64,000 bases of DNA from Meghimatium bilineatum (Eukaryota; Mollusca; Gastropoda; Stylommatophora; Philomycidae). Each line of letters starts with the position of its first letter. The stretch's first letter is position 1. The position numbers and the translations under genes were made by a program. Under the pieces are notes generated by a model. The model was not told the origin of the DNA, made no database searches, and saw only the letters and a program-made list of their open reading frames with translations. Where the stretch lies: contig CM067298.1 of NCBI GenBank assembly GCA_034231615.1, positions 230,020-294,019 of the forward strand, given 5' to 3'. Positions 1 to 9,915 of the stretch are shown piece after piece.

Positions 1-723
1 ACATTACACTCACAAATGAAATCTACAATTGAAACATTACACTCACAAATGAAATCTGCAATTGAAACATTACACTCACAAATGAAATCTACAATTGAAA
101 CATTACACTCACAAATGAAATCTACAATTGAAACATTACACTCACAAATGAAATCTACAATTGAAACATTACACTCACAAATGAAATCTACAATTGAAAC
201 ATTACACTCACAAATGAAATCTACAATTGAAACATTACACTCACAAATGAAATCTACAATTGAAACATTACACTCACAAATGAAATCTACAATTGAAACA
301 TTACACTCACAAATGAAATCTACAATTGAAACATTACACTCACAAATGAAATCTACAATTGAAACATTACACTCACAAATGAAATCTACAATTGAAACAT
401 TACACTCACAAATGAAATCTACAATTGAAACATTACATTCACAAATGAAATCTACAATTGAAACATTACACTCACAAATGAAATCTACAATTGAAACATT
501 ACATTCAAAAATGAAATCTACAATTGAAACATTACACTCACAAATGAAATCTACAATTGAAACATTACACTCACAAATGAAATCTACAATTGAAACATTA
601 CACTCACAAATGAAATCTACAATTGAAACATTACACTCACAAATGAAATCTACAATTGAAACATTACACTCACAAATGAAATCTGCAATTGAAACATTAC
701 ACTCACAAATGAAATCTACAATT
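1..723. repeat. Minisatellite, 33 bp unit, about 22 copies
   Basis: Near-identical 33 bp units run from the window edge, so the true left end is unseen. The unit is a multiple of three and lacks stops in one plus frame. This creates a 259-codon frame (16-795) reading an 11-residue repeat (MKSTIETLHSQ) that runs on into unique sequence. Only a few units differ: T to A twice, one Q to K and one silent change. I treat the frame as a by-product of the unit length. A real hendecad coiled-coil protein cannot be excluded because the array begins outside the window. Confidence 0.95.
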
Positions 724-1077
724 ACCACGATCATTTCATGCACGTCTAAACTCTCAATGAGATATGCCATAGGTATTTTCCAAAGTACACTTTAAATTCT
801 GAAATATAGATCATATGTATAAATACCATGTCAGTTCTCCTACCATATACGTATATCAATACTGCAATAACGGGATGTACTAATCCACACATGAACAAGA
901 CATTTTTCTACCATGATTATTGTAGGATTAATTCATGGTTAATATGTACGCTGTATGATTAATTTGTCTACCATAATGAATACATATCTCTGCCAAATAT
1001 AATCAAGCACACAGTGATCGTGATTTCATGAGCCAGACTTTACCAAATTTACGTCACTATATGTGCTCTAGCGGGTT
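724..1077. other. AT-rich unique spacer, no gene seen
   Basis: No open frame of note, no repeat structure and no recognisable transposon sequence. It separates the 33 bp array from the 40 bp array. Confidence 0.6.
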
Positions 1078-2190
1078 ATTATATGTGTACAGACTCGTCA
1101 TTAAATGTACATTATCTTGTATATGTGTACAGACTCGTCATTAAATGTACATTAACTTGTATGTGTGTACAGACTCGTCATTAAATGTACATTATCTTGT
1201 ATGTGTGTGCAGACTTGTCATTAAATGTACATTAACTTGTATGTGTGTACAGACTCGTCATTAAATGTACATTATCTTGTATGTGTATGCAGACTTGTCA
1301 TTAAATGTACATTAACTTGTATGTGTGTACAGACTCGTCATTAAATGTACATTAACTTGTATGTGTGTACAAACCCGTCATTAAATGTACATTAACTTGT
1401 ATGTGTGTACAGACCCATCATTAAATGTACATTAACTTGTAGGTGTGTACAGACTCATCATTAAATGTACATTAACTTGTTGTGTGTACAGACTGGTCAT
1501 TAAATGTACATTAACTTGTATATGTGTACAGACTTGTCATTAAATGTACATTAACTTGTATGTGTGTACAGACCCGTAATTAAATGTACATTAACTTGTA
1601 TGTGTGTACAGACCCGTCATTAAATGTACATTAACTTGTAGGTGTGTACAAACTCGTCATTAAATGTACATTAACTTGTATGTGTGTACAGACTTGACAT
1701 TCTTCTTCTTCTTCTGCGTTCATTCTCAAACTCCAACTGGATCTAGCTGGATCATGGTCCTGCTAGATTTCCAGCAGGATGTAGTCTAGAAAATGGAAAT
1801 GCGTTGTGTAGCCGTTTTATTTGCGCCAATGGCCCGACACATCCGTCTTCGGCGGAAGACTTGACATTCAATGTACATTAACTTGTATGTGTATGCAGAC
1901 GTGTCATTAAATGTACATTAACTTGTATGTGTGTACAGACCCGTCATTAAATGTACATTAACTTGTATGTGTGTACATACCCGTCATTAAATGTACATTA
2001 ACTTGTAGGTGTGTACAGACTCGTCATTAAATGTACATTAACTTGTTGTGTGTACAGACTTGACATTCAATGTACATTAACTTGTATGTGTGTGAAGACT
2101 CGTCATTAAATGTATATTAACTTGTATGTGTGTACAGACTTGTCATTAAATGTACATTCTAATGTGTGTGTAGACTCGACATTAAATATT
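1078..2190. repeat. Minisatellite, 40 bp unit, about 23 copies, interrupted
   Basis: The unit contains ttaaatgtacattaacttgt followed by a variable tgtgtgtacagactcgtca stretch. About 15 copies lie before and 8 after a 154 bp insertion at 1,703-1,856. Units differ by point changes, for example attatcttgt versus attaacttgt alternating in the first copies, which suggests early amplification of an 80 bp dimer. Confidence 0.95.
1703..1856 (-). mobile_element. 154 bp retroposed insert with (GAA)n tail
   Basis: This block has no similarity to the 40 bp units around it. It is bounded by a perfect 13 bp direct repeat, agacttgacattc, at 1,690-1,702 and 1,857-1,869, which I read as a target-site duplication. 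On the minus strand it ends in gaacgcagaagaagaagaa. The RNase H-bearing LINE at 28,030-30,294 ends in almost the same tail, gaacgaaagaagaagaag. The insert is therefore either a 5'-truncated LINE copy of that type or a SINE using the same LINE machinery. No pol III promoter boxes are evident, which slightly favours a truncated LINE. Confidence 0.75.
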
Positions 2191-2261
2191 TGCTAACTCC
2201 TCATTATATGTGGGTTAATTCGCCCTTATATGTGCGAGAATTTGTACCCTCTACAATTTGT

Positions 2262-3774
2262 TCTAATAGTTCACTATGAAATCACACATATGATATCAAA
2301 GACAAATGTTCTAATAGTTCACTATGATATCACATCTATGATATCATAGACAAATGTTCTAATAGTTCACTATGATATCAAAGATAAATGTTCTAATAGA
2401 TCACTATAATATCAAAGACAAATGTTCTAATAATTCACTATGATATCAAAGACAAATGTTCTAATAGTTCTCTATGATACCACACATATGACATCAAAGA
2501 CAGATGTTCTAATAGTTCACTATGATATCAAAGACAAATGTTCTAATAGTTCACTATGATATCAAAGACAAATGTTCTAATAGTTCACTATGATGTCAAA
2601 GACAAATGTTCTAATAGTTCACTATGATGTCAAAGACAAATGTTCAAATAGTTCAAATATGATATCAAAGACAAATGTTCTAATAGTTCAAATATGATAT
2701 CAAAGACAAATGTTCAAATAGTTCAAATATGATATCAAAGACAAATGTTCTAATAGTTCAAATATGATATCAAAGACAAATGTTCTAATAGCTAACTATT
2801 ATATCAAAGACAAATGTTCTAATAGTTCAAATATGATATCAAAGACAAATGTTCTAATAGTTCTCTATGATATCACACATATGACATCAAAGACAAATGT
2901 TCTAATAGTTCAAATATGATGTCAAAGACAAATGTTCTAATAGTTCAAATTTGATATCAAAGACAAATGTTCTAATAGTTGAAATATGATGTCAAAGACA
3001 AATGTTCTAATAGTTCAAATATGATGTCAAAGACAAATGTTCTAATAGTTCAAATATGATATCAAAGACAAATGTTCTAATAGTTTACTATGATAACAAA
3101 AACAAACGTCCTTATAGTTCACTATGATATCAAAGACAAACGTTCTAATAGTTCACTATGATATCAAAGACAAATGTTCTAATAGTTCACTATGATATCA
3201 AAGACATACGTTCTAATAGTTCACTATGATATCAAAGAGAAATGTTCTAATAGTTCACTATGATATCAAAGAGAAATGTTCTAATAGTTCACTATGATAT
3301 CAAAGAGAAATGTTCTAATAGTTCACTATGATATCAAAGACATACGTTCTAATAGTTCACTATAATATCAAAGACAAACGTTCTAATAGTTCACTATGAT
3401 ATCAAAGACAAACGTTCTAATAGTTCACTATGATATCAAAGACAAATGTTCTAATAGTTCACTATGATATCAAATACAAACGTTATAATAGTTCACTATG
3501 ATATCAAAGACAAATGTTCTAATAGTACAAATATGATATCAAAGACAAATGTTCTAATAGTTCACTATGATATCAAAGACACATGTTCTAATAGTTCACT
3601 ATGATATCAAAGACAAATGTTCAAATAGTTCACTATGATATCAAAGACAAATGTTCTAATAGTTCACTATGATATCAAAGACAAATGTTATAATAGTTCA
3701 AATATGATATCAAAGACAAATGTTCTAATAGTTCACTATGATATTAAAGACAAATGTTCTAATAGTTCAATATG
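2262..3774. repeat. Minisatellite, 34 bp unit, about 44 copies
   Basis: The units carry ttctaatagttcactatgat followed by atcaaagacaaatg. Variants swap 'ttcactatg' for 'ttcaaatatg', 'gatatc' for 'gatgtc', and 'aaatg' for 'aaacg'. Variants cluster locally, as expected from stepwise local duplication. A short plus frame at 3,635-3,829 is repeat-derived. Confidence 0.95.
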
Positions 3775-3927
3775 GCGTGAAAACTGTGCTAATCAATCTG
3801 ATGTGATTGTTGTTCCTAATGTGAAATGATTAAATAATCCAAAGATTCATTGATTAGGGAATTGATCTCCTCACTCGACCTGAGAATGCAACCTCTAACT
3901 CCTTATTACATCTGTTAAGGTAATTCT
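3775..3927. other. Unique spacer, nothing recognised
   Basis: Short AT-rich interval between the 34 bp and 51 bp arrays. No frame, motif or repeat was identified. Confidence 0.5.
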
Positions 3928-4131
3928 ATTCAATGGTTTCCAACGATGGAAGAATGGTACACATACAATAATTTGATCATTCAAGGGTTCTCAACGATGG
4001 AAGAATGGTAGACATACAATAATTTGATCATTCAATGGTTCCCAACGATGGGAGAATGGTACACATACAATAATTTGATCATTCAAGGGTTCTCAACGAT
4101 GGAAGAATGGTAGACATACAATAATTTGATT
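3928..4131. repeat. Minisatellite, 51 bp unit, 4 copies
   Basis: Units start at 3,928, 3,979, 4,030 and 4,081 (attcaagggt or attcaatggt), exactly 51 bp apart. Copies 1 and 3 share 'caatggtt' and copies 2 and 4 share 'caagggtt', so the array probably arose by duplication of a 102 bp dimer. Confidence 0.9.
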
Positions 4132-4496
4132 AGTAAATCTTGAAGTAATACTCTCTAGTTTCTTCACCTCACAGGATTTCGACGATTTTGACATGTATAT
4201 CCTGAAGAGAAAGAAAGTATCTCTGTAATACGTATACTCGATTCTCCCCCACTGTATACGACATTGTACAAATACACGCGTGTCATTTTCAATGACTTCC
4301 CTGAATTAATAAGACGATAATTTCCAATATGATTAATCTATCTCTCCCATAGAAGTATCTCAAGAGGAGGAGAAATTAAGTCATTTTGCACACTACGATG
4401 ATTCCATAACCTTTACCATGGTTATATACGATTTGCCATATGTTAGCTAAGAGCTCATGATGATGACGCATCCGTAAATTCAGTTTCCCAACCTTC
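4132..4496. other. Unique sequence with a possible small exon
   Basis: Nothing is securely coding. A pyrimidine-rich run ending in cacctcacag at 4,174 precedes 17 sense codons and a stop (4,175-4,228), reading DFDDFDMYILKRKKVSL. This has the form of a terminal exon but is too short to call. The stretch near 4,365-4,455 is loosely similar to 5,340-5,400 beyond the foldback element, suggesting an old duplication. Confidence 0.3.
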
Positions 4497-4508
4497 TGCA
4501 CGAATTAT

Positions 4509-5322
4509 ACAAGTAAATTTAAGTAGGAAGCCAGAGGACAATTTTTAAAAATTCTTGAGACTAACGGGAATTGAACCAGTCCGTTCTACGGCACCAAATC
4601 GCCTAGCAACAATTGCACACGCGTTTTTCCGTACTTGACTAACCGCATCTCCAAAAAAAGATGCGATTTCGTCACGGCATTCATACCGTGCACACAAAGT
4701 CACCCGAACGGACCAATCGAGACAAGGACTATTACAACAACAACAAACATCCCGTACAGGTATTGAAATATCCTCAGTAACAACAAACACATAACATAAT
4801 ATCCGTATTAGTTATACAAGGGCCGATACCAGGTTAGATGCGGTTAGTCAAGTACGGAAAAACGCGTGTGCAATTGTTGCTAGGCGATTTGGTGCCGTAG
4901 AACGGACTGGTTCAATTCCCGTTAGTCTCAAGAATTTTTAAAAATTGTCCTCTGGCTTCCTACTTAAATTTACTTGTATAAACAATTATTTGAAGCAAAA
5001 TTGTATTGTCTATATATGTTATCCATGTTTACAAGAAGACCTATCAGCCCTTGTATAACTAATACGGATATTATGTTATGTGTTTGTTGTTACTGAGGAT
5101 ATTTCAATACCTGTACGGGATGTTTGTTGTTGTTGTAATGGTCCTTGTCTCGATTGGTCCGTTCGGGTGACTTTGTGTGCACGGTTTGAATGCCTTGACG
5201 AAATCGCATCTTTTTTTGGAGATGCGGTTAGTCAAGTACGGAAAAACGCGTGTGCAATTGTTGCTAGGCGATTTGGTGCCGTAGAACGGAGTGGTTCAAT
5301 TCCCGTTAGTCTCAAGAATTTT
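4509..5322. mobile_element. Foldback element of three tRNA-promoter-like units
   Basis: The block is bounded by a perfect 12 bp direct repeat, tgcacgaattat (4,497-4,508 and 5,323-5,334), interpreted as a target-site duplication. Inside, a left arm (4,546-4,823, minus orientation) is a nearly perfect inverted copy of a right arm (5,047-5,322, plus). A third, partial plus copy (about 4,836-4,983) lies between them. The arms encode matching 81-residue open frames, but these only reflect the shared sequence. Each unit contains ggttcaattcc, which fits the pol III B-box consensus, at 4,567-4,577 (minus), 4,909-4,919 and 5,293-5,303. A loose A-box-like ttgctaggcgatttgg lies about 32 bp upstream. I infer a SINE-derived composite that inserted as one piece; a MITE-like foldback transposon is the alternative. 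No transposase is present. Confidence 0.7.
4909..4919 (+). promoter_or_regulatory. Pol III B-box-like motif (one of three)
   Basis: The sequence ggttcaattcc matches the GGTTCRANTCC consensus exactly. Copies lie at the same place in each unit of the foldback element. Stem pairing around it is imperfect and no acceptor stem can be drawn, so this is a promoter-like relic rather than a tRNA gene. Confidence 0.4.
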
Positions 5323-5469
5323 TGCACGAATTATGCACATTTCTTCAGGAGGACTAGATTTCATAACTTTTACCCAGTTATTCATCATTTGTCGATATGC
5401 CAACCCATGGTACATTGTAACCGGTGTCTGGTCTGTCTGCTACAATATCTGCCTGACTTGACACCGTGG

Positions 5470-6180
5470 GATAATGGAGATAGGGAGTTGCAGGGAGTGT
5501 AGATCATAATTCGTGGATGAAGATGGAACCTTATTAATATCTATGTTTGAAACTGTTCCCACGTCAAGACCGAAGACTGGAATTTTCTGAATGAGTTGGA
5601 AGACCTCCCGGGAGATTGTCTATTAGTGTGCGGAGATTTCAATGCTCGAAATATCGCATGGGGAAAACCAAACAACAACACACAGGAAATAGCACTGTGC
5701 AGGGCCCTGTTAGAGACTGATCTCACTATTCTTAATTGTGTCAGAATGATCAGGTTAGCTACCAAGGAGACGGATACAGATTCAAACATTGACCTTGCAC
5801 TGGTGTCGTGTCATGGTGAAATGGAAACGACGTGAGCGGCACTGACTTACCATAGTAGTGACCACCTACCATGCGCGGTAACAATCACAAAATGGCAGAA
5901 CTGTATAAATAACAAGAGACATCACGCCTTTAAATAGAGGAGCAACGATGAGTCAATGTTGAGCATGCGAAAAGAGGCATGGCAAAGAAATATAGTGAGG
6001 CAACATATACGATAACCCCCATGGTGAACTGAAGAGTCTGCATGGATAAAGAAGACGCAAAGTGTCAGGGAGTGGCAACTTAAGAGACGAAATACACAAG
6101 TCACCATGGAATGCAAAGAAAGAGTCGGAGCGTACTATGAATAAGACGTCTGAAGCCTTTAAACAAATCGTAAAGGAAGC
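5470..6180 (+). pseudogene. RNase H-type LINE: endonuclease and linker, 5' part
   Basis: Translation across several stops gives an exonuclease-endonuclease-phosphatase (APE-like) domain of a non-LTR retrotransposon. VCGDFNARNIAWG (the GDFNA motif) lies near 5,630 and an SDHLP motif near 5,860. The following linker (5,930-6,180) reads like the region between endonuclease and reverse transcriptase in I/Jockey-superfamily LINEs, with PPW-TEESAWIKK and FKQIVKEA. In-frame stops near 5,545, 5,833 and 5,938 make it non-functional. The reading continues at 8,970-9,300 after the inserted RTE element, showing that both pieces were once one element. The start of the endonuclease domain is missing or unrecognisable. 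Confidence 0.75.
6172..6180 (+). repeat. Left target-site duplication of the RTE insertion
   Basis: The 9 bp aaaggaagc occurs here and at 8,970-8,978, immediately flanking the RTE element. Joining the host LINE across it restores a continuous linker reading (KQIVKEA followed by KKEHWDNF). Confidence 0.85.
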
Positions 6181-6181
6181 A

Positions 6182-7258
6182 GAGACAATAGTCTCTGCTA
6201 TTCTAGGAATAGCACAGACAAGATGGAAAGATGCTGGGTACACAAGAAAAGAAAATTTTAGTTTTATACATTCAGGAGGAGATTACCATGAACGAGGGGT
6301 AGGAATACTGATCAGGAAAGAAATAGAAAAATATATCAGCGGGTACTGGACATATAATGACAGAATGATGTTGCTAAAGATCAAAGCAAAACCGTTTGAT
6401 CTGGCCATTATACAAACTTATGCACCAACTACAGATTACACTGAAGAAGAAATAGAACAGTACTACGAAGATCTACAACAACTACTCAAACCAGTAAAAT
6501 CAACAGACACTTTAATAGTCATGGGAGACATGAATGCAAAAATAGGGAAAGGAAGAAATAAGAACATTGTAGGGAAATTCGGACTAGGGACAAGAAATGA
6601 CAGAGGAGAAAGACGTATACAGTTCTGTGAGGAGAACAACATGACCATATGTAATACATTCTTTGAACATGAAAATAGAATATTATATACATGGAAAAGC
6701 CCTGGAGACAGAAAGAGGAACCAAATAGATTACATTATGATTAACAATAGATTTAGAAATAGTGTCAAAAACATCAAAACATACCCAGGTGCAGATATCA
6801 ACTCTGACCATAATCCAGTGTTGTGCAAAATAAATGTCAAACTTAAAAAGATAGTAAATAGAGGAGTCCAAGAACCACACATATACACATCAGCACTAAA
6901 ACAACAAGACATACAACAAAAATACCTTGAAGATGTAAAGAATAGATATGAACATCTAATGATAGAGTGCATGGAACAATACAGAAGGGAAAATCCAGAA
7001 GAGAAAATAGACAATAAATGGGAAAGCCTAAAGAAAAGTATTCAAACATCAAGTAGAAATTTACCAACAAGAAATACCAAGAACAAACAAACATGGATGA
7101 CAGATGAAATATTAGAGAAAATGACAGAAAGAAAGAAAGCTAAAAATACGCCAAAATACTCAAGTATAGACAAGGAGATACGTAACATGTGCAGAACAGC
7201 GAAAAAACAATGGCTAGAAACAAAATGCAGTGAAATAGAGGAGATGTCCATACAATAG
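6182..7258 (+). pseudogene. RTE endonuclease (APE-like) domain
   Basis: The open frame runs 6,062-7,258, but its first 40 or so residues come from the host LINE linker: insertion happened to fuse the two in frame at the duplicated aaaggaagc. Within the RTE part the endonuclease shows ILGIAQTRW, a metal-binding MGDMNAKIG (GDxNA motif) near 6,520, NQIDYIM near 6,720 and SDHNPV near 6,805. These are the hallmark residues of the family that gave rise to the domesticated craniofacial development protein 2 of ruminants. The domain lacks its N-terminal strands, including the usual catalytic Asn near the start. A stop at 7,256 separates it from the reverse transcriptase. Confidence 0.85.
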
Positions 7259-7270
7259 AAGACAAAATTA

Positions 7271-8700
7271 ATGCATAAGGAGATACGGCTGATCACAAAT
7301 AAGAAAAATCCTATAAATGGGGGTGGCTGCATTAAAGATAACAATGGTAAAATAATATTTGATAAAACAGAAGCACTCACAAGATGGGCAGATTATGTAA
7401 CAGAACTGTTTGACGACCAACGGAACAAAAAAACCAACAATACACAACAATGATGGACCAGCAATACTGAAATCAGAAGTAGAACATGCAATAAATTCAA
7501 TAAAATGTGGAAAAGCTGCAGGCTCTGACAACATAACAGCAGACATAATAAAAACTAAATTAATTTGGTGTAGATACTATCACAGAAATTTGCAATGACA
7601 TATACGAAACAGGCCATATACCTAAAGACCTAACATCATCAATATTCATACCACTACCTAAGAAGCCCAGGGCTGTGGACTGTACAGAATATAGAACAAA
7701 AAGTCTAATGAGCCATCTAACTAAAATACTTCTAAAGATAATACATGAAAGAATTAAGAACAAGATAGACATGGAGGTCGGTGAAGAACAATTCGGTTTT
7801 AGGAAAAACAAAGGAACTAGAGAAGCTATACTGAGTATCCGGCTAGTGATAGATAAATATATAGAAGTCCAAAAAAGTATCTATATTTGCTTCATAGACT
7901 ACAGCAAGGCCTTTGACAGAGTCCAACATGAAAAATTAATCAAATGTCTTGAAGAAATAGGCATAGATGGAAAAGGCATCAGGCTGATTAGAAATATATA
8001 TTGGGAACAAACTGCATCAATAAGGTGTGAAAACAGCTACTCTCCATACATAGAAATAAGAAGAGGGGTAAGACAAGGATGCATTTTATCACCAAGCCTA
8101 TTTAATATCTACACAGAGAATATCTTAAAAAAATATAGAAGAAACACCAGGACTCAAGATCAATGGGAAAATAATAAACAACATTAGATATGCAGATGAC
8201 ACTGTTCTTTTGGCAGAAAGTGAACATGAACTAAAAAGACTAATAGATCAAGTCAATAAATCAAGTAATGAATATGGACTGGATATAAACATTCAAAAAA
8301 CAAAAATCATGATAATCAGCAAAGACACAGAAGAACAGGAGATAAACATAAACATTCATGGAGAGAAACTACAACAAGTAAAACATTATCAATATCTTGG
8401 ACACATAGTCACAAATGATGGCAGATGTGAAACAGAAGTTAAAAGGAGAATAGGAATGGCTAAAAGTACCTTCAATGGCATGAGGAAATTATTAATATCT
8501 AAACAAATTACAAACAAGTTAAAAATGAGAATTATAAAATGCTACATCTATTCCATATTAATGTATGGCTCAGAAACATGGACACTAAATAAACAATTAG
8601 AAGACAAAATTGATGCCTTTGAGATGTTGGTATATAGATGAATAGGGAGAACATCATGGAAAGAGAAGAAAACAAATAAAGAGGTGCTAAAGACACTTAC
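7271..8700 (+). pseudogene. RTE reverse transcriptase, frameshifted
   Basis: Pieces in different frames assemble into an RTE reverse transcriptase. A finger region with GKAAGSDNIT is near 7,510, and a frame change follows near 7,560. Next come IPLPKKPRAVDCTEYR (7,650), EEQFGFRKNKGTRE (7,785), FIDYSKAFDRVQHEKL (motif A, near 7,895) and RRGVRQGCILSPSLFNIY (motif B, near 8,063). RYADDTVLLAES (motif C, YADD, near 8,187) lies across another frame change. Thumb and connection sequence (8,210-8,641) includes YGSETWTLNKQLEDKIDAFE. The catalytic aspartates are still present; the defects are frameshifts and stops (8,187, 8,641), not active-site loss. Confidence 0.85.
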
Positions 8701-8961
8701 TATGAAGAAAGAACTACTAAGAGAAATTAGATCTGGCAAATAAAATACTTTGGACACATTAAAAGACATGACACCCTATTGAAGACCTTACTTGAGGGTA
8801 AAGTCAAAAGGAAGCGAGCAAGAGGTAGGCAGAGATACAAGTGGGAGAGTAACATTACACGATGGACAGGTTACAGTCTAGCAGAGTGCACCACCAAGAC
8901 AAGAGACAGGAGATGTTGGAGATACGTTGCAGCCAACCTTCGTTGTGGAGACGGCACATGA
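8701..8961 (+). pseudogene. RTE C-terminal region
   Basis: After a stop near 8,640 the reading continues with GHIKRHDTLLKTLLEGKVK, then RARGRQRYKW near 8,815, and closes with WRYVAANLRCGDGT and a stop just before the gatgatgatg tail. This basic, tryptophan-containing tail ends most RTE proteins. The same end is seen in the relative at about 18,355. Confidence 0.8.
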
Positions 8962-8969
8962 TGATGATG

Positions 8970-9300
8970 AAAGGAAGCTAAGAAAGAGCACTGGGATAAT
9001 TTCGCACAAGATGTGGCAGCCGACAGTGCCCTATACAAATTTTGGAAATTACTCAAGGCAATGAACTGAAAAACTGACACAAAATTAAACATGTGCTTGA
9101 ATGACGAGTCGGGGCTTATACTAACCACAGATGAGCAGAAGGGCAGCACTTTCTTCAGTAGATACATTCAACAATCAGACCAGAGCAATATTGATGAACG
9201 TAAGACTATAGTGGCCACAAACGATATCGCTGATGAGGAACTGGTCTCGTTGGAGAATGTAAAAGAGACCATTAAAAAATCATCAGATGGCACACCAGGG
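8970..9300 (+). pseudogene. RNase H-type LINE: linker to RT, middle part
   Basis: The reading resumes from the left piece: KKEHWDNFAQDVAADSALYK, FWKLLKAMN, a stop near 9,067, then CLNDESGLILTTDEQKGSTF and VKETIKKSSDGTPG. The last resembles the K-G-xPGPDG motif that opens the reverse transcriptase of I/Jockey-type LINEs. The rest of the reverse transcriptase is absent, and an inverted RTE fragment begins at about 9,300. The catalytic core was therefore deleted or replaced. Confidence 0.75.
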
Positions 9301-9915
9301 TTCTCAGAACTCTTCTATAACACTTTATTTCAAATGATGTTATTCTCTTGGCCACTGTTTTATTTAGTGTCCATGCTTCGTATCCATATGTCGCCACAGG
9401 AAATACACATGTTCGTAGTAAATACAATTTGGTTCTTATGTTAGTACCTTGCCATAGTTTCTTTATCTGTTTTAATTTTTCAAGCGCCATTGCCGTTCTT
9501 CTCTTGATCTCAACTGCGAAGGGTCCACCGCATTGTTTATATTAGTTCCTAAATAATCAAAATGTGTCACTTCTTCCATGTTGTAGTTCTCAATATTAAT
9601 TTTGGGTCTTGGTTTAGTTTTGTCAGTTGTCATTATATTTGTCTATTTCATATTTAAGAACAAATTTTGCTGTTCGCTGAACTTTTGGGTTGACTTAATT
9701 ATGTTCAGTAGGTCGTGTTCGTTTGTTGTTAATAGCACTGTGTCGTCTGCATATCTAATTTCTGGTATCTGCAGCCCTCCTATATTTATGGGTCTGAAAT
9801 CAGGCTTCATTGTTTTTGTCTCACGTTTCTCATTATATTTTTCGCATAAATGTTGAACAAGTATGGAGACCAGGTACATCCTTGTCTTACTCCTTCAAAT
9901 CAAGACATAAAATAG
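9300..9915 (-). mobile_element. RTE-type LINE fragment (family B), inverted
   Basis: On the minus strand this reads part of a reverse transcriptase. LQIPEIRYADDTVLLTTNE (motif C) lies near 9,755, then after frame changes LRTCVFPVATYGYEAWTLNK and FEIKCYRRVLR near 9,330-9,440. It lacks both ends. The 9,300-9,600 part is homologous to about 19,850-20,118 (also minus), and the same protein family recurs at 18,575 and 30,470. Flanks share only ccagg, so no convincing target-site duplication is seen. Confidence 0.8.

Larger units (their letters stand above)
6181..8969 (+). mobile_element. RTE/BovB-type LINE, 5'-truncated, inserted in another LINE
   Basis: A 2,789 bp element with an APE-type endonuclease followed by a reverse transcriptase and a C-terminal region. 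It ends in a short gatgatgatg tail typical of RTE elements. It begins inside the endonuclease at the ILGIAQTRW motif, so the 5' end and the first endonuclease strands are missing. This is the usual outcome of incomplete target-primed reverse transcription. A 9 bp target-site duplication flanks it. A shorter relative lies at 17,059-18,360. The coding region is broken by several stops and frameshifts, so it cannot move on its own. Confidence 0.9.

Noticed and set aside
4840-4925. Functional tRNA gene in the foldback units
   Set aside because: The B box fits, but the T-stem has a mismatch, no acceptor or anticodon stem can be paired, and the A-box spacing is too short.
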